Of a stretch of DNA of 64,000 nucleotides, positions 44,104-55,490 are shown piece by piece. The translations under genes were made by a program, and so were the position numbers. Position 1 is the first letter of the stretch; each line of letters begins with the position of its first letter. A model generated the notes under the pieces. It saw only the letters and a list, made by a program, of their open reading frames with translations. It made no database searches and was not told where the DNA came from. Location of the stretch: the NCBI GenBank assembly GCA_000611775.1, contig KK106982.1, forward strand, positions 2,405,343 to 2,469,342, read 5' to 3'. This DNA comes from Umbilicaria muhlenbergii. Taxonomy: Eukaryota; Ascomycota; Lecanoromycetes; Umbilicariales; Umbilicariaceae.

Positions 44104-44431
44104 TGCTGTTACAAATATCTGCCATCATAAAATCCTGGAACTCCTTAGATCGGTGAGACAGATTTCAAAGGCTTACGAACAGGTAGATTAGCGACCATTT
44201 ACACCAAAATTGTTTGAAGAGAAAGCTTTTCATCATTCCCCAGTTGCAAAACTTAAAGAAGTTTTCGTAGACATTGAGGCTCTGCTAGCGGAGAGAATGT
44301 TTGCCGAGAGGAGGTCATCCATGACGGTTAATTTTCCGCCTCCTGCACAACTTTGATATCGTCGATCCTGCAGTGCTTCTTAGCGACGGTACCTCACACA
44401 TTACACTATTCTACACATCTCGTCAACAAAG
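44104..44431. promoter_or_regulatory. Divergent promoter region, TRM732-like / TIM23
   Basis: 328 nt between divergent start codons. AT-rich near the minus-strand gene; no TATA consensus stands out. Confidence 0.5.
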
Positions 44432-45175
44432 ATGTCTATCTGGGATAGCCTGACGGGACGAAAGTCACAATCCAGCTCCTCCTCATCCAACTCCTCATCC
44501 AGCTCATCCACCACCCTCCAAGATCCAGCTTCCACCTTCCAGCCCGCCGCCTTCGACCCTTCATCCGCTACAGACGTCTCCTCCTTCCTAGGCTCGTCCC
44601 TTCCCGATCCTTCTCAGCTTCATCCTCTCGCCGGCCTCAACCAGCAAACTCTCGACTACCTATCTCTCGAAGATTCTGCCCTCTCGGAGCTCCCTGGTGC
44701 ACGCTCCGCCCTCCCCTCTCGCGGCTGGTCAGACGATCTCTGCTATGGCACCGGCGTTACATACCTTTCTGCGCTGACGATAGGGGGTACGTGGGGCCTG
44801 GTAGAGGGGATGAACCGGTTACCAGCAAGCGCGCCGCCGAAGCTGCGGCTGAACTCCGTGCTGAATTCGGTGACGAGACGGGGACCGTTTTTGGGCAATT
44901 CTGCGGGAGTGATTGCAATGGTTTACAATGGGATAAATTCGACAATCGGGCATTACAGGGGAAAACACGACTCCGCTAATAGTGTTGCTGCTGGGGCGCT
45001 GAGTGGAATGCTGTTCAAGAGTACGAGGGGGGTGAGGCCGATGATGATCTCGGGAGGTTTGGTTGCTGGTGCTGCGGGCGCATGGGCTGTGAGTCATACA
45101 CGATCTCTGAACAAGGGCGATGCTATAGATGCTGACTACGGTCTGGTTCAGATTACACGAAAGGCACTCTTCTAG
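44432..45175 (+). CDS. TIM23: Mitochondrial inner-membrane translocase subunit Tim23
   Basis: Channel subunit of the presequence translocase in the mitochondrial inner membrane. Single exon, 247 aa. The N-terminal about 95 residues are hydrophilic (serine run, then SFLGSSLPDPSQLHPLAGLN), corresponding to the intermembrane-space receptor part. The membrane domain (about residues 105-235) has GWSDDLCYGTGVTYLSALTI, GGTWGLVEGMNRL, KLRLNSVLNSVTRRGPFLGN, SAGVIAMVYNGINSTIGHYR, GKHDSANSVAAGALSGMLFK and GVRPMMISGGLVAGAAGAWA, the Tim17/22/23 pattern. The start ATG at 44432 is preceded by CAACAAAG. It ends ITRKALF. Confidence 0.95.
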   Translation: MSIWDSLTGRKSQSSSSSSNSSSSSSTTLQDPASTFQPAAFDPSSATDVSSFLGSSLPDPSQLHPLAGLNQQTLDYLSLEDSALSELPGARSALPSRGWSDDLCYGTGVTYLSALTIGGTWGLVEGMNRLPASAPPKLRLNSVLNSVTRRGPFLGNSAGVIAMVYNGINSTIGHYRGKHDSANSVAAGALSGMLFKSTRGVRPMMISGGLVAGAAGAWAVSHTRSLNKGDAIDADYGLVQITRKALF

Positions 45176-45526
45176 GGCGACGATAGAGTCTTCTCCGCCG
45201 ATATCAGCCCAAAATATACCTCACTGTGTGGCGCGTGGCCACTGCCTCCTTTCCTCTACCATCTGTATTCTCTCTGAAGTTAGCGCCTCCTGCATCTACT
45301 TTACATACTTTGGGTTTCGGGTATTGCTACGGCGTGGATGAACAGTATTCAAACTCTTCCCTCCTGCGCTTTATTGGCCTGCACTGCAAAGTGCTGGTAA
45401 TTGTATAGTATTTGGACGTAGGAGAAGAGACTTCAGATAGTAGCCGAGACAACATAAGAGTGCAGTCGGGCTCTTTCGAATCATTGCTTCGAAGACGTAG
45501 CAACATATGACGACAAAGTAAGGACT

Positions 45527-45934
45527 CTAAATAGAACTTAATAGTCTCGATAAGTCCGAGGACCCTATACTAGAGACTTCAAGGCGCTCATGGGAAAGAA
45601 GACAATCCCGATTCCGGACTTGTTTGCAGAGCTGACCGGGAGACTTGATCGCTTCGAAGCGATTCGAGATCCCAAAGGTGCAGAGCTGCAAGGGCAGGGT
45701 TTCCCGAGCATCAAGGAACAGCTCTGCAGACTGCGGTAAAGAAGACAGGCCATTGTAACGCCGCCAAAAAGGTTGAGCTAGGTACCTGCGGCTTAACACC
45801 CTATCATGATATAAGTCCCGCACCGTTGTAGCTTGTGATACAAACCACTCCGAAATGACCAGCACACTTGCGACGGTCAAATAAAAGCTTCTGAAAAGGG
45901 AAACAACCAACTCCAGTGCGGTCGCGTCAGTCAT
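45527..45934 (-). CDS. Doubtful hypothetical protein
   Basis: One ATG-started frame of 135 aa (MTDATALELVVSLFRSFYLT onward) with one moderately hydrophobic N-terminal stretch and a mixed remainder. No family, repeat or conserved motif is recognised. It is kept only because it is the best frame in a 1.4-kb gap. It may be chance. Confidence 0.22.
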   Translation of the reverse strand: MTDATALELVVSLFRSFYLTVASVLVISEWFVSQATTVRDLYHDRVLSRRYLAQPFWRRYNGLSSLPQSAELFLDARETLPLQLCTFGISNRFEAIKSPGQLCKQVRNRDCLLSHERLEVSSIGSSDLSRLLSSI

Positions 45935-46150
45935 GAATGGTTGTCAGATTAGATCAAGTAATTTGGACCCTCATCGACCGCGTGGTAGCCTTTCGCAGAC
46001 ACATTCGAACAGAACACTGATCTGAGAGAAACCAAAGGAAAGTCCCAGAGGAAAGTCCAAGGCTTCTAGCAGAGTAGCGGAATGCTCAAGCTGGATCTCG
46101 CGTATAGTCACATGATCTCAGGCGCAATGTTGCTCTGTCATCATTCAAAC

Positions 46151-46178
46151 GCGTGAGGCGTGAGGCGTGAGGCGTGAA
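46151..46178. repeat. 7-bp tandem repeat (GCGTGAG x4)
   Basis: Three perfect copies and a fourth with one change, about 440 nt upstream of BUR6. Confidence 0.88.
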
Positions 46179-46620
46179 GTGGAAAACAGTCACAACGAAA
46201 CGGCAGTGACGAATCTCGAAATGTGAAGAGCGAAAAAGCGGGCCCTAGTATGCATCCGGCCTAGCGTGAATGCGCCTCCCGGTTTAGGCGACAACGTTGA
46301 GAGATTTAACTCGAGACAAATCCCCCACCACGCGCTGAAAAAAGCCGAATCAACGACCGCCGCCCACTTTTCGAGGCTTTGTCTTTTATGCACCCCTTCT
46401 GCACAACTCCCTGCCTTGCATACCTTTGCACAATTCCCTCTCCACGAATCAGCGTCGATTAGAAACCGCACTTAGGGTTTCACGTGTCGTTGTTGTTTGT
46501 TTCTTCTCATCGGTGTCAATGTGGAAGTTGCGATATCGAGTCTGAACTCTGACAATCATTTTGTCTTGCCGATCTGTTCATTTGCGCATTGCAAGGTTCA
46601 AAATCCAGATTCCCTTCACC

Positions 46621-47407
46621 ATGGATGATTACAGACCGCAATCCCCAGACCTTTCCGGATTTCCGTCCTACAACCCCGAACCAGCTTCACATTACCCACA
46701 AACTCAGGCTTTCCCAACCTCGTTTCCACAACAAGCAAACTACGGCGCACCCTTATCATCCGTACCCAACCACCCCCAACAATTCTACCCGACCAGCAAC
46801 ATGCCAAGAAACGGACGGATGAAAGCTGAAATGAGCGTCGACGACGATGAATGGGCACCATCGGAGCGAGCGCCGAGGACCGGAGGCAGGAAAGGAAAGA
46901 AGCAGAAGATCGAGGAGGACTGTGGAAAGCCAGCACCCGGGGTGGAGGAGGGGATCGAAGTGAAGACGAAGTTTCCGGTCGCACGAATAAAGCGAATAAT
47001 GCAGGCCGATGAGGACGTTGGGAAGGTCGCCCAGGTCACACCTACTGCTGTCTGTGAGTTTATCCAGTCGTCAAGTCGTAGTCACATGATATGAGCCTTT
47101 GCGCGCAAAAAGCAAACACATACTGACCATCATCTCGTCTTTAGCGAAAGCGTTGGAACTGTTCATGATTTCAGTCGTCACGAAATCGGCAGCGGAAGCA
47201 AAATCAAGAGGCTCAAAGCGAGTGACAGCAGCGCACCTGAAGCAAGCAGTGGAGAAGGACGAACAACTCGACTTCCTGGCTGAGATCATCTCAAAGGTGC
47301 CCGATGCACCTGCACCTAGCAAGAAGGAGGAAGACAGTGAGGAAGCAGGGGAAGGGAAGAAGAAACGGGGCGGGAGGAGAAAGAAGAAGGAAAGTGATGA
47401 CTCCTAG
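46621..47407 (+). CDS. BUR6: Negative cofactor 2 alpha (Bur6/DRAP1), histone fold
   Basis: Histone-fold subunit of NC2, which with Dr1/NC2 beta binds TBP on promoters and represses or redistributes Pol II initiation. Two exons (46621-47053, 47145-47407) encode 231 aa. The N-terminal 110 residues are Pro/Gln/Ser-rich and disordered. The histone fold covers about residues 118-205: [86 protein letters not shown]. The [16 protein letters not shown] ending separates it from NF-YC and CENP-W types. The tail is Lys/Glu-rich. The intron at 47054-47144 sits within the fold after TPTAV. Confidence 0.9.
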
Positions 47408-47775
47408 AGTAGTATCTCGTATTCCAAAAGAGCGGACGGCTTGCGGTTAATAGCAACATCTCTTATGCATTGAGTGGCGTTGAACGGCGGTGTAGGGTGC
47501 TCTGGCAGCATTGAGGTATCTTTTTTCGTATGCAACAGCGAGATGATATCATGGTAGACTAGCTTTGTGGTACTCTAATACACTCTAACTTCAAGCACAA
47601 TGAACAAATATGCCGACCCTGTGCTCCAGATACAACAGCATGGTCAAAGTTGCTCGGTGGTTGTGCATGGATAGACTAGAGTAACTTGGCATTTCAATTT
47701 ACTCCGGGGTAGTCACCAACGCGACGCGACAGTGCCCAAGAAATCAGCCCTACAGGCGATGGTTGCAACAACGTT
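47408..47775. other. Intergenic, no gene supported
   Basis: 0.37 kb between BUR6 and the FHIP-like gene, same strand. AT-rich near 47520-47620. Confidence 0.45.
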
Positions 47776-50701
47776 ATGGACTTTGTAGGTGACATTGTCT
47801 CCGGGGGAATCTGGTTCCTGAATACTAATACTTGATCTCAGTGGTCCCGCCTGATAGGTGGTGCCGGTCTAGGAGCTTCGAGCAAGCAGGCCCCTGCCAA
47901 CAACCCTCAGCAACGCCTAGCGCATTTCAAGAGAGCCTACAAAGAACTACAGGTAACTCAAGACGAGAAGCGCAGGAAAATACATCGTACTAATTATAAG
48001 TAGCAGACATGGCAGAAGCACGATCTGCCTTCCACCGACCCAATTGTCGACGAAAACGCTCGCAGATGTCTCCAACGAATGACGCTGTTGTTACAGAAAG
48101 AATCACAAGCACCTGCGCCGCATCTTTGCCTTTCCTTCTCAAACACCTCACAGATCTATCTTACAATCTCTCGGATCGCATGGTCATCTCATAATGAAGG
48201 ACTCATTCACGAAGCCCTGAAGCTCTTCGAATTTTTGATCGAAAGCGAGGGGGAGGATTTCCTGCAGAACAATGCTTTTGCAAGTGCCATTCTGGCTCTA
48301 ATCAGTAGGCTTGCAAGCCCAGGAACTCTGCTGGTTGGACAGGAGATAGAGGGAGAGATGCTGGGGCTGTTGTTCGGCATTGCGGCACAAATTCGACTGC
48401 AGCCAGATATCCTACCTGTCTGGTTTAAATCGAGGATAAGTGAAGATGGAGGAGGACAAGATAATGGTGCAGTGCAAGATACAGCTTTCAAGTCGGACAA
48501 GGAGCATTTTCCATTGTTTTCCCTGCTGTTGAACTACGTGCATCACGAACGCAATGTTGGAGATTTTGCAAGGACGGGGTTGTTATATCTCATTGCATCT
48601 ACTACGCATTCGGAAGAGCTGGAGCGATGGATCGTAGAGAGCGACTTGGCGACTCTGATGGCCAGCGGACTCGGTGCTTTATACAGTCAGCTCAGCCGGT
48701 AAGCTTCGTTTCTTAAATAGGTAGATTTGTTACTGACCATCTCAGGAAGCTTGTGTTATCCTTCGCAAAAGATGAGATGCCAGCTATCCTGGCCCTATCT
48801 GATTCCTCTGCATATCGACCCCCCAGCGATACCGTAGACACAAGCTCCAACGATTGCCAGGCGCACTTAGGCACTTTCCTATCATATCTGGAATTTTGGC
48901 AAGATATACTGGAGTACTGTCCGTCAACAGAAGTAAAGCAAACACTCTTGGATCATTTCCAGCTTCTCTTTTTACAACAGCTATTGTGAGTAACTGTACA
49001 GCGTCAGCTGCACTATGTAAGCTAACAGCATACTACAGATACCCCTCTCTGTTAGAGTCTTCCGATGATGATGGAGGTTCTTCTATTGCGGTCTTGACTT
49101 ATTTGCGGTGCATATTAGAATCCATCGATCACCCTGAACTGACTCATCTCATCCTGCGATATTTGCTCGCTCTACCCGAGCAGCCCTTGGAGCCTCCATC
49201 TTCGTCTAGCCGGTTGACGCTGGTCAGACGACGTAAATCATACAATCTTGCTACAAACCTTGCAAAAGACGAGGAAAAGCCTTCGCCAACGCTTTTCAAC
49301 CTCGCTGACCTTGTCCTAACAAGTCTTCGTTCGAAAAGCTATCAGACTGTTGCAGCCACCCTTCGGTTACTTTCAGTGATTCTTCGGAGGCAGCATAAGT
49401 ATGCCATCTCCACGCTTGTCAAGGTCAAGGCCATCGGCGCCAATGACTGCCAACGGACAATTGGTGCGCACAATAAGGAGATCGACGTCCTACTTTCCCT
49501 CGCGGAAGAGCTTGCTAGCGATGATGATATAGAAAAGTCTTATAAATCTCACTTGCACGACAACCGCGACCTCGTCGAGAGTCATCCATGTTCAAGTCGG
49601 CTTCTTGCGTTACCAGGGTCACTGCTAGAGTCGGACATGTTCTTGTCTTCGCAGGGCGGGCTAAGAGAGGTTGCCATGTACACAATAGCGCCTCAGGATC
49701 CTTTGCTGATTGCCTTGTTGTTACTTTTGGGATCTTTCTTTGCAAATAGTGTTGAGGTCAATCTGGCCTTGACGCAGTCGATCGTCGATTTGGCATCATG
49801 CGGCTATACAAAGTTGGAAGGCTGGCTGCTTATGTCTCCTTCTAAGTATGAGTATCCCGCAAATGGTACAGCTGAAAGAGACGAAGAAAGAAGTAGAATT
49901 TCAAGTGATTTGACGAGAGATGTCCAGGATCCTGAAGCTGCACAGCTCAATGCCTTGCATTTAGCACGTCGAGAACCTAGCTGGAGTTCGGAGAATGCTT
50001 CGCCAACAATTGCTGCACTCGAGAGACTTGTTAGACAAGTCGATTCCTTTCGCCAAGAAGTGCAAGGCTTCGACTCTTATCTTGCAGAACGAAGACATCT
50101 CTTCAGAGTTAGAGAAGACATTGACGACGCATTATCGAATACCCCTACTGTTGTGCGCAGATCTGATGGTTCAAAGAGCTCTTCTCCCACCAGAGCTCTG
50201 AATATCCCGCAAATAGGCTCCATATCCGAACGGTTATTATCTGAGACGAATTCGTCCAATGTGTCTCGCTCAAGCTCACCACGCGGTCGACAACAGAATA
50301 TCTCATCAACGCCTACACTCGTGGGCCGGTTGAGTCATCTACATATTACTCCGCCCTCAAGTCCATCACGAGGGACTCTGAGGGCCTATTCACCCTCCCC
50401 ACTACGTGGAGGTTCTCTACCGTTGTCGCGGCCCAAGAACGGTTCTGTAGGGCCTTCAGATGTACTGCATCGCAAGATCAGAGTTGCTAGAGATTCTGCC
50501 GCCGTCCGGCCTGAGGAACCACCGAGCAGTGGGGCCAGCAGCGTGCGGAGTGATACTGTTGAGCCTGAAGCTCCAGATGTAACGGAGGTCAGCCTTAGCC
50601 ATTTATTGACAAATGTGATTATCCTGCAGGAGTTCATCTTGGAGATTGCCGCGTTGGTGCAGGTCAGGGCAAGCTTGTTTGGTGAAGTCAGATACCTTTG
50701 A
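47776..50701 (+). CDS. FHIP / RAI16-family protein (FTS-Hook-FHIP complex)
   Basis: Homolog of FHIP/RAI16 proteins, which link Hook and FTS (a dynein adaptor) to early endosomes in Aspergillus and animals. Five exons (47776-47784, 47842-47952, 48007-48698, 48746-48985, 49039-50701) encode 904 aa. Exon 1 encodes only MDF, which joins WSRLIGGAGLGASSKQAPAN, the typical family start. Core helices: PQQRLAHFKRAYKELQTWQK, PSTDPIVDENARRCLQRMTL, EALKLFEFLIESEGEDFLQN, FPLFSLLLNYVHHERNVGDF ARTGLLYLIA, and FLSYLEFWQDILEYCP. The second half carries PEQPLEPPSSS and LFNLADLVLTSLRSKSYQT. The C-terminal third is Ser/Pro/Arg-rich, ending LFGEVRYL. The 9-nt first coding exon makes automated start calls error-prone. 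Confidence 0.86.
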
Positions 50702-52296
50702 GTTGGCGTGACAGCGGGTGGTTGAAGTGATGCAGGTCGTCATCAGCGTTGGTCAAGGCTGGCAGAGACTGCAGGACTGGGATTTCTAGTATTACTACTG
50801 TTCAAGTCCACTAAGGATTAGCAAGGAAGTGAAGGTAACCCTGGTGCCCTACCTCTAGAGGCATCTAAAGTTTCACTTATACCCATGTGATCTTTGTAGT
50901 AATTTACTTAAACCTTCCAATCCTTTGGCTTTCTACACTCACATCACAGTAGGAATATGTAGCCAAAGGCAAAAATTTACGGAGTACGGACGAGCTCTGC
51001 AACAACTTTTGGGGCCAAATACAGAAAATAGTGAAAGGATTCTACTGTATTCGCCCTAACATAGCCATCTTCCTTCTACAAGCTAACTATATTATGCTCA
51101 ACCCGAACGACTCGCTGCCTTTCATTCCCAGCCCTAACGTCTTAAAGTCCTGCCTATCACTGGGACTGCTCTGGAAAGGCTATTATTGGTGGATGGTGTA
51201 CTAAGAACTTGTAGAGTAAATAATCCTTCAAGTAAGCCTTCCGGTATGCTCTGAACTGAGCGCGCAGACCTGACTAGAAAGGGGGGTCTTCAGCATCTGA
51301 ATCACAATCCTGTTTCATAAGAAGTGTATGCACAGGCCCAGATAAGCAAAACCACAGTCACAGAGGAACAGGAGGCAAAAAAAGAGTAGTTTTGCGGAGG
51401 ATCGAACTCCGAACCTTCTCGGGAAACAGTGCTCACAACTGTGAACGAGAAATCATAACCATTAGACCACAAAACTGCTCGATGGAGGGCAGCTTTGTTA
51501 TTTTATGTTAGATAGATTTATGTAAAAAACCACGCGCTAGGGTTGTAAAAGTGAATGAGGGCTTCTTCATTCACTCGGCGCAGAACCGCAAAATCCGGGG
51601 AGGTTATGAACAGCAAGGTACTTCGGCATTTAATTTCCACAGTACAGATGTTTCTCACGAAATGGGTATGGAGCAGCTTCTTCTACAGTATTGCACATTT
51701 TGCGGCTGAGAGGAGGCCATCTTCTAATTTCACACCAAAGGGCTGCTCAATATATCATCCACCTTTCATTAGCATCAGCTGTCCTACATCGCTGATTATT
51801 GTTACTTCACAGTAGCTAGCCAGATCGAGGAGAGGGAAAGGAAACCTATCAAATAAGGTGTTTGACTGGCTCATCTGTCCACGTGCTGATATAGCATGGG
51901 GTTACGAGATACGAGGAAGAAGAAATACGGTGCAACATCCAGTTTCATGAGTGTTTTTCAACGTATGCAAGGTTATCCGTCATCAATATCTCCTGAGTGG
52001 TAGGCGCACTGTCGGAAATTGGGAAGTACCTCGATGAGTCAACAACGAACTAGAAAGTTGAAGTGCAAATGTCAAAAGGCTTTGAGAACTTTAGGATCTG
52101 GTCTAGAATTGCTTTTTGTCAGTAAGATTGTTGATCTGCTGCTAAAGGTCGCCATAGTCAGTTCGCTCAGGACTAACTCCATGGCACGCATGGTAGGCAA
52201 GAAATTTGTGGACGGTCGATATTTTAGTCTCGAGAGGCTGTACATTGCTTCTTTATCAACACATTGAGGGAAACCCAGAACGCCTTCCCTGAGATC
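50702..52296. other. Intergenic containing one tRNA
   Basis: 1.6 kb between FHIP and the mitochondrial L14 gene. It is AT-rich with one tRNA gene at 51387-51476; no protein gene is supported. Confidence 0.55.
51387..51476 (-). tRNA. tRNA-Val (anticodon CAC) with 17-nt intron
   Basis: The minus-strand transcript folds as a cloverleaf. The acceptor stem AGTTTTG/CAAAACT is seven perfect pairs with discriminator A. T8-G9 precede the D arm GTCT..GGTTAT. The anticodon stem is TCTCG/CGAGA and the loop TTCACA..C gives anticodon CAC. The T arm is CGGAG-TTCGATC-CTCCG. A 17-nt intron (GTTGTGAGCACTGTTTC) sits after base 37, the canonical site. Its TGTGA can pair with TCACA of the anticodon loop, as expected for a eukaryotic pre-tRNA. 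Mature length is 73 nt without CCA. Confidence 0.9.
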
Positions 52297-52963
52297 CTAT
52301 AAATGCATTGGCGCAAGTGACAAAATCTTCGACCATTGCTTGTCTCTGAGCTCCGCCCCAACAATACCTGCAAGACGACGAATTAGCACTTGTCTCCCGG
52401 CATTCAAGTCCTCCCTGATAGCCCCTCATAGCAAAGCAAAGGTTCGAACCAAGTCGCCGTGCGTCATATGACTTGATGCACCGCAGGTATGACCACTCAC
52501 CATTCAGCCGTGTCCCAATAGGCTCCCCTGCCTTACTTATCAGAACACACGCGTTATCATCGAACCGGACCACACTGCCATCCTTCCTCTGCAGCTTCTT
52601 GGCTGTCCGCACCACGATCGCATGCCGCAAGTCTCCTCTCTTCACTTTGTTAGCCGCGGACGTGCCGACAGCGCCGCCGCCTCCAGAGCTGTCGCCGAAG
52701 GAGCGTTGTTTTTGTACGACGACGATTATACGATCTCCTAGGCTAGGTCAGGTATGGATCATGGTGTATAACTAGAAGGTATTGATGCCGTACCGATCTT
52801 TGCGTGCCTTTTCATTCGTAGGTTTGCTACGCATTCGACGATGGCGGCGCCGGAGTTGTCGATGCAATTAAGCATCGTCTGGAGATGGCTGTGGTCAGCC
52901 GCCTTCCCTTCTGGGTGAGGTATCAAAGATATCAAAGCTGCTTGGTACCTTGAGTTGTATCAT
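52297..52963 (-). CDS. MRPL38: Mitochondrial large-subunit ribosomal protein uL14m
   Basis: Mitochondrial ribosomal protein of the uL14 family (Mrpl38 in yeast), at the subunit interface of the large subunit. Four exons (52963-52949, 52878-52794, 52737-52501, 52367-52297) encode 135 aa. It starts [20 protein letters not shown], then [71 protein letters not shown] and [18 protein letters not shown], ending [12 protein letters not shown]. The bacterial-type length and motif order identify the mitochondrial form rather than cytosolic uL14. Exon 1 encodes just five residues. Intron 3 is long (133 nt). It is divergent from SET9. Confidence 0.93.
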
Positions 52964-53411
52964 CGTAGCAACATGAGGGTGGTTATGGGTTTTGCTGTCA
53001 GCCTCAGCTTCAGTATCGAGGCTATTCTTGGCAATGCAGGTACGGGAGATCGACATCTAGCGCATTCGCTCCTTTTCGCTCCTTTGGGAACTGCATCCCT
53101 GCCACCCGCCTCTTATTTCAGCTCATGGGGGCGGAGCGGACTTGGACGTGAACACTCGCCACCAGCTGCGCGCGTTGCCGACAGGTGGTCAGATCACAGT
53201 CCCGCCGTTGCCATGTGTGCTCCGGAATGACCGCGCAGCTACCTACCTCCATGCCCTCCCAAATGTCTTTCCCCTTCCTCCCTTGTTCAGCTGTAATCTA
53301 ACTCCCAACTTTTGTTAATTGAGGGCGCAAATGTGACAATACCCAAACAAGCTCATGCCATCTATGCGACATACTACTTGACTCGACGTAGTCGTCCTCT
53401 CCTGGATAACA
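52964..53411. promoter_or_regulatory. Divergent promoter region, MRPL38 / SET9
   Basis: 448 nt between divergent ATGs. GC-rich centre at 53090-53220. No other gene seen. Confidence 0.5.
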
Positions 53412-55490
53412 ATGTCACCTCTTAAAGAAGCAATCGCGAAGAAAGAGCGCTTGACTCTCACTCAACTAGCAAGCTATGATGATATCTTGACGGATACCCT
53501 GGTAGATCACGTACGTATAGAACACCCAGGCAATGAGGATCACTCGCGTCTATGTCTCTACCATCCTGATTTATGACTTACGGACTTCTAGGTGTACTTC
53601 TGGACTACTATCCGGAAGAATCGTTCAAAATACAATCTCACGCGTGGTATATCCGAGGAAAATGTGACAGCCATACTTCTTCACGATGTCATTGTCGCCA
53701 AAGATCCCCAGAGGGCTGAGCAGTCGCTTCTGAAGCTTCCAGGACTCCGAAAGTTTGTCGAGAGGCTGAGGACGGTTCGAGAGAAAGAGGACTTTAGGAG
53801 ACATATGCGGAAATACATTAACATTTGGCTACCCGACTGCCCTTGGGAGGTATCTACGGTCAATCGCTACACTATCGTCACACAAGAGGCGGCGGCGACA
53901 GCACGACGAGCCATAAGAAAAGGCGATACGATCAAATACCTCTCCGGAAATTTGGTGGCTATGACTCCTGAGGAGGAGCAGGACTTGGATCTGACAAGGC
54001 GAGACTTTAGTATCGTAATGTCAAGTCGAAAGAGAACTCCTTCACTCTTCTTAGGTCCGGCGCGTTTTGCCAACCATGACTGCAGCGCAAACGCCAGGCT
54101 TGTGACTAGTGGTGCTGAAGGAATGCAAGTTATTGCGGTCAGAGACATCGATGTTGATGAAGAGATTACTGTCACCTACGGTGAGGACTACTTCGGGCTA
54201 CAGAATTGTGAATGTCTCTGCAGAAGTTGCGAGTTGGAAGGGAGGAATGGATGGACAACGCGAGGCGGAAGTGGCACACCTAGTGGGATGTCAACACCTA
54301 ATCTGGAAGACGAAATCAAACCAGCAGGGCCTTACTCGTTTCGGAGAAAGAGGAAATATGGCTCCCTCCATGGTATGAGCACACCATCAATGACTCCCGA
54401 AGCTCCAGAGGAACCAATGAAGAAGAGAAAGCTAGGTCCTTCAGCGCTTGGGTTGGAAGTTTCAGGTCTTGAACAGTTTGAGGATCCTGTGGTGAAGATT
54501 GAAGAGCCAAATGCCGACGATCTGACTAAACTCTCAGCTGGAGCCGGTCCACGGCCGAGCTTTACGGAGGGCGGCGGTGGATTCAGCAGCAACCGGGGAA
54601 TTGAGTCTGCCACCGAACCTCTAAACTCTTCAGATATACTCAGCTTGACGTCTTCTACCACTCAAGCAGACCAAGTCATATCACTCAACGTTGCATCATT
54701 TCTCTCCAAATCGAAAGGTCCAGTTGAGCTGAGTCAGTGTGCTACGCCGCTATCCATCGAGCTTGACAGCTCACAAGTCTCCCACCCGTCCAGCGACGCA
54801 GAGTCCATCTTCGACAACAAAGCATCCAGAAAGTCCAGCCCTGTGACAACCCCAAGCTTAACCCAGGAGTCCTGCCCGGAGTCTCTGAACAAAGACGAAA
54901 CCCCCGAATCCGACCCCGACGGCGACCTCTCCGACCTCTCCGACAACGAACTCCTCGACGACACCCTCCAAACCGTGATCCGCCTGCCCCGACGAAAACG
55001 CAAACCCGCCGCCTCTTCCAAATCCAACCTCATCCCCACCATCGAACTCGACCTCCCCACCACCCGCCACCCGGGCGACTACATCCGCACCCCGCTTCTC
55101 CTCGGCGAAACTTACAGCCGCTGGGTCGACTGCCGTACCTGCGACGCCTGCTGGGTCCAACCAAACGGCTACTACACGCGCAAAGAATGTCCCCGCTGCG
55201 AGAGGCATAGCAAACTTTACGGGTATCAGTGGCCGAAGACGGAGAGGCAGGGAAAAGGGGACGAGGAGGTTAGAGTGCTGGATCATAGGACTGTGCATCG
55301 GTTTCTTTGTCCGGAGGAGGAGGCGATGGTTAAGAAGAGGGGGAGGGGCTTGGGGTTGGGGTTGGGGAGGGGGGAGTCGGGGGGGAGTGTGGGGGTGGGA
55401 AGTGAGAGGGAGAGGGAGGAGAGTTTTGGGGGGGAGGGCGTGAGGAGGAGGAAGAGTGGGAGGAGGAGGAGTGAGTTTTTGGGGGGATGA
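53412..55490 (+). CDS. SET9: Histone H4 lysine-20 methyltransferase Set9 (SUV4-20/KMT5)
   Basis: Methylates H4K20, a chromatin mark used in DNA-damage checkpoint signalling. Two exons (53412-53510, 53592-55490) encode 665 aa. The N-terminus MSPLKEAIAKKERLTLTQLA and SYDDILTDTLVDHVYFWTTI RKN is family-typical. The SET domain (about residues 120-245) includes RRAIRKGDTIKYLSGNLVAM, FSIVMSSRKRTPSLFLGPAR, FANHDCSANARLV (NHxC catalytic motif) and AVRDIDVDEEITVTYGEDYF. It is followed by zinc cysteines in CECLCRSCE. A long disordered region comes next. A second cysteine cluster, DCRTCDACWVQPNGYYTRKE CPRC, follows near residue 560. The last 60 residues are Arg/Gly/Ser low complexity, from very G-rich DNA. 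The intron sits just before VYFWTT. Confidence 0.94.

Larger units (their letters stand above)
45176..46620. other. Long intergenic region with one weak frame and a 7-bp repeat
   Basis: 1.4 kb between TIM23 and BUR6. It contains the doubtful minus-strand frame at 45527-45934 and a GCGTGAG array at 46151-46178. Nothing else is recognised. Confidence 0.45.
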
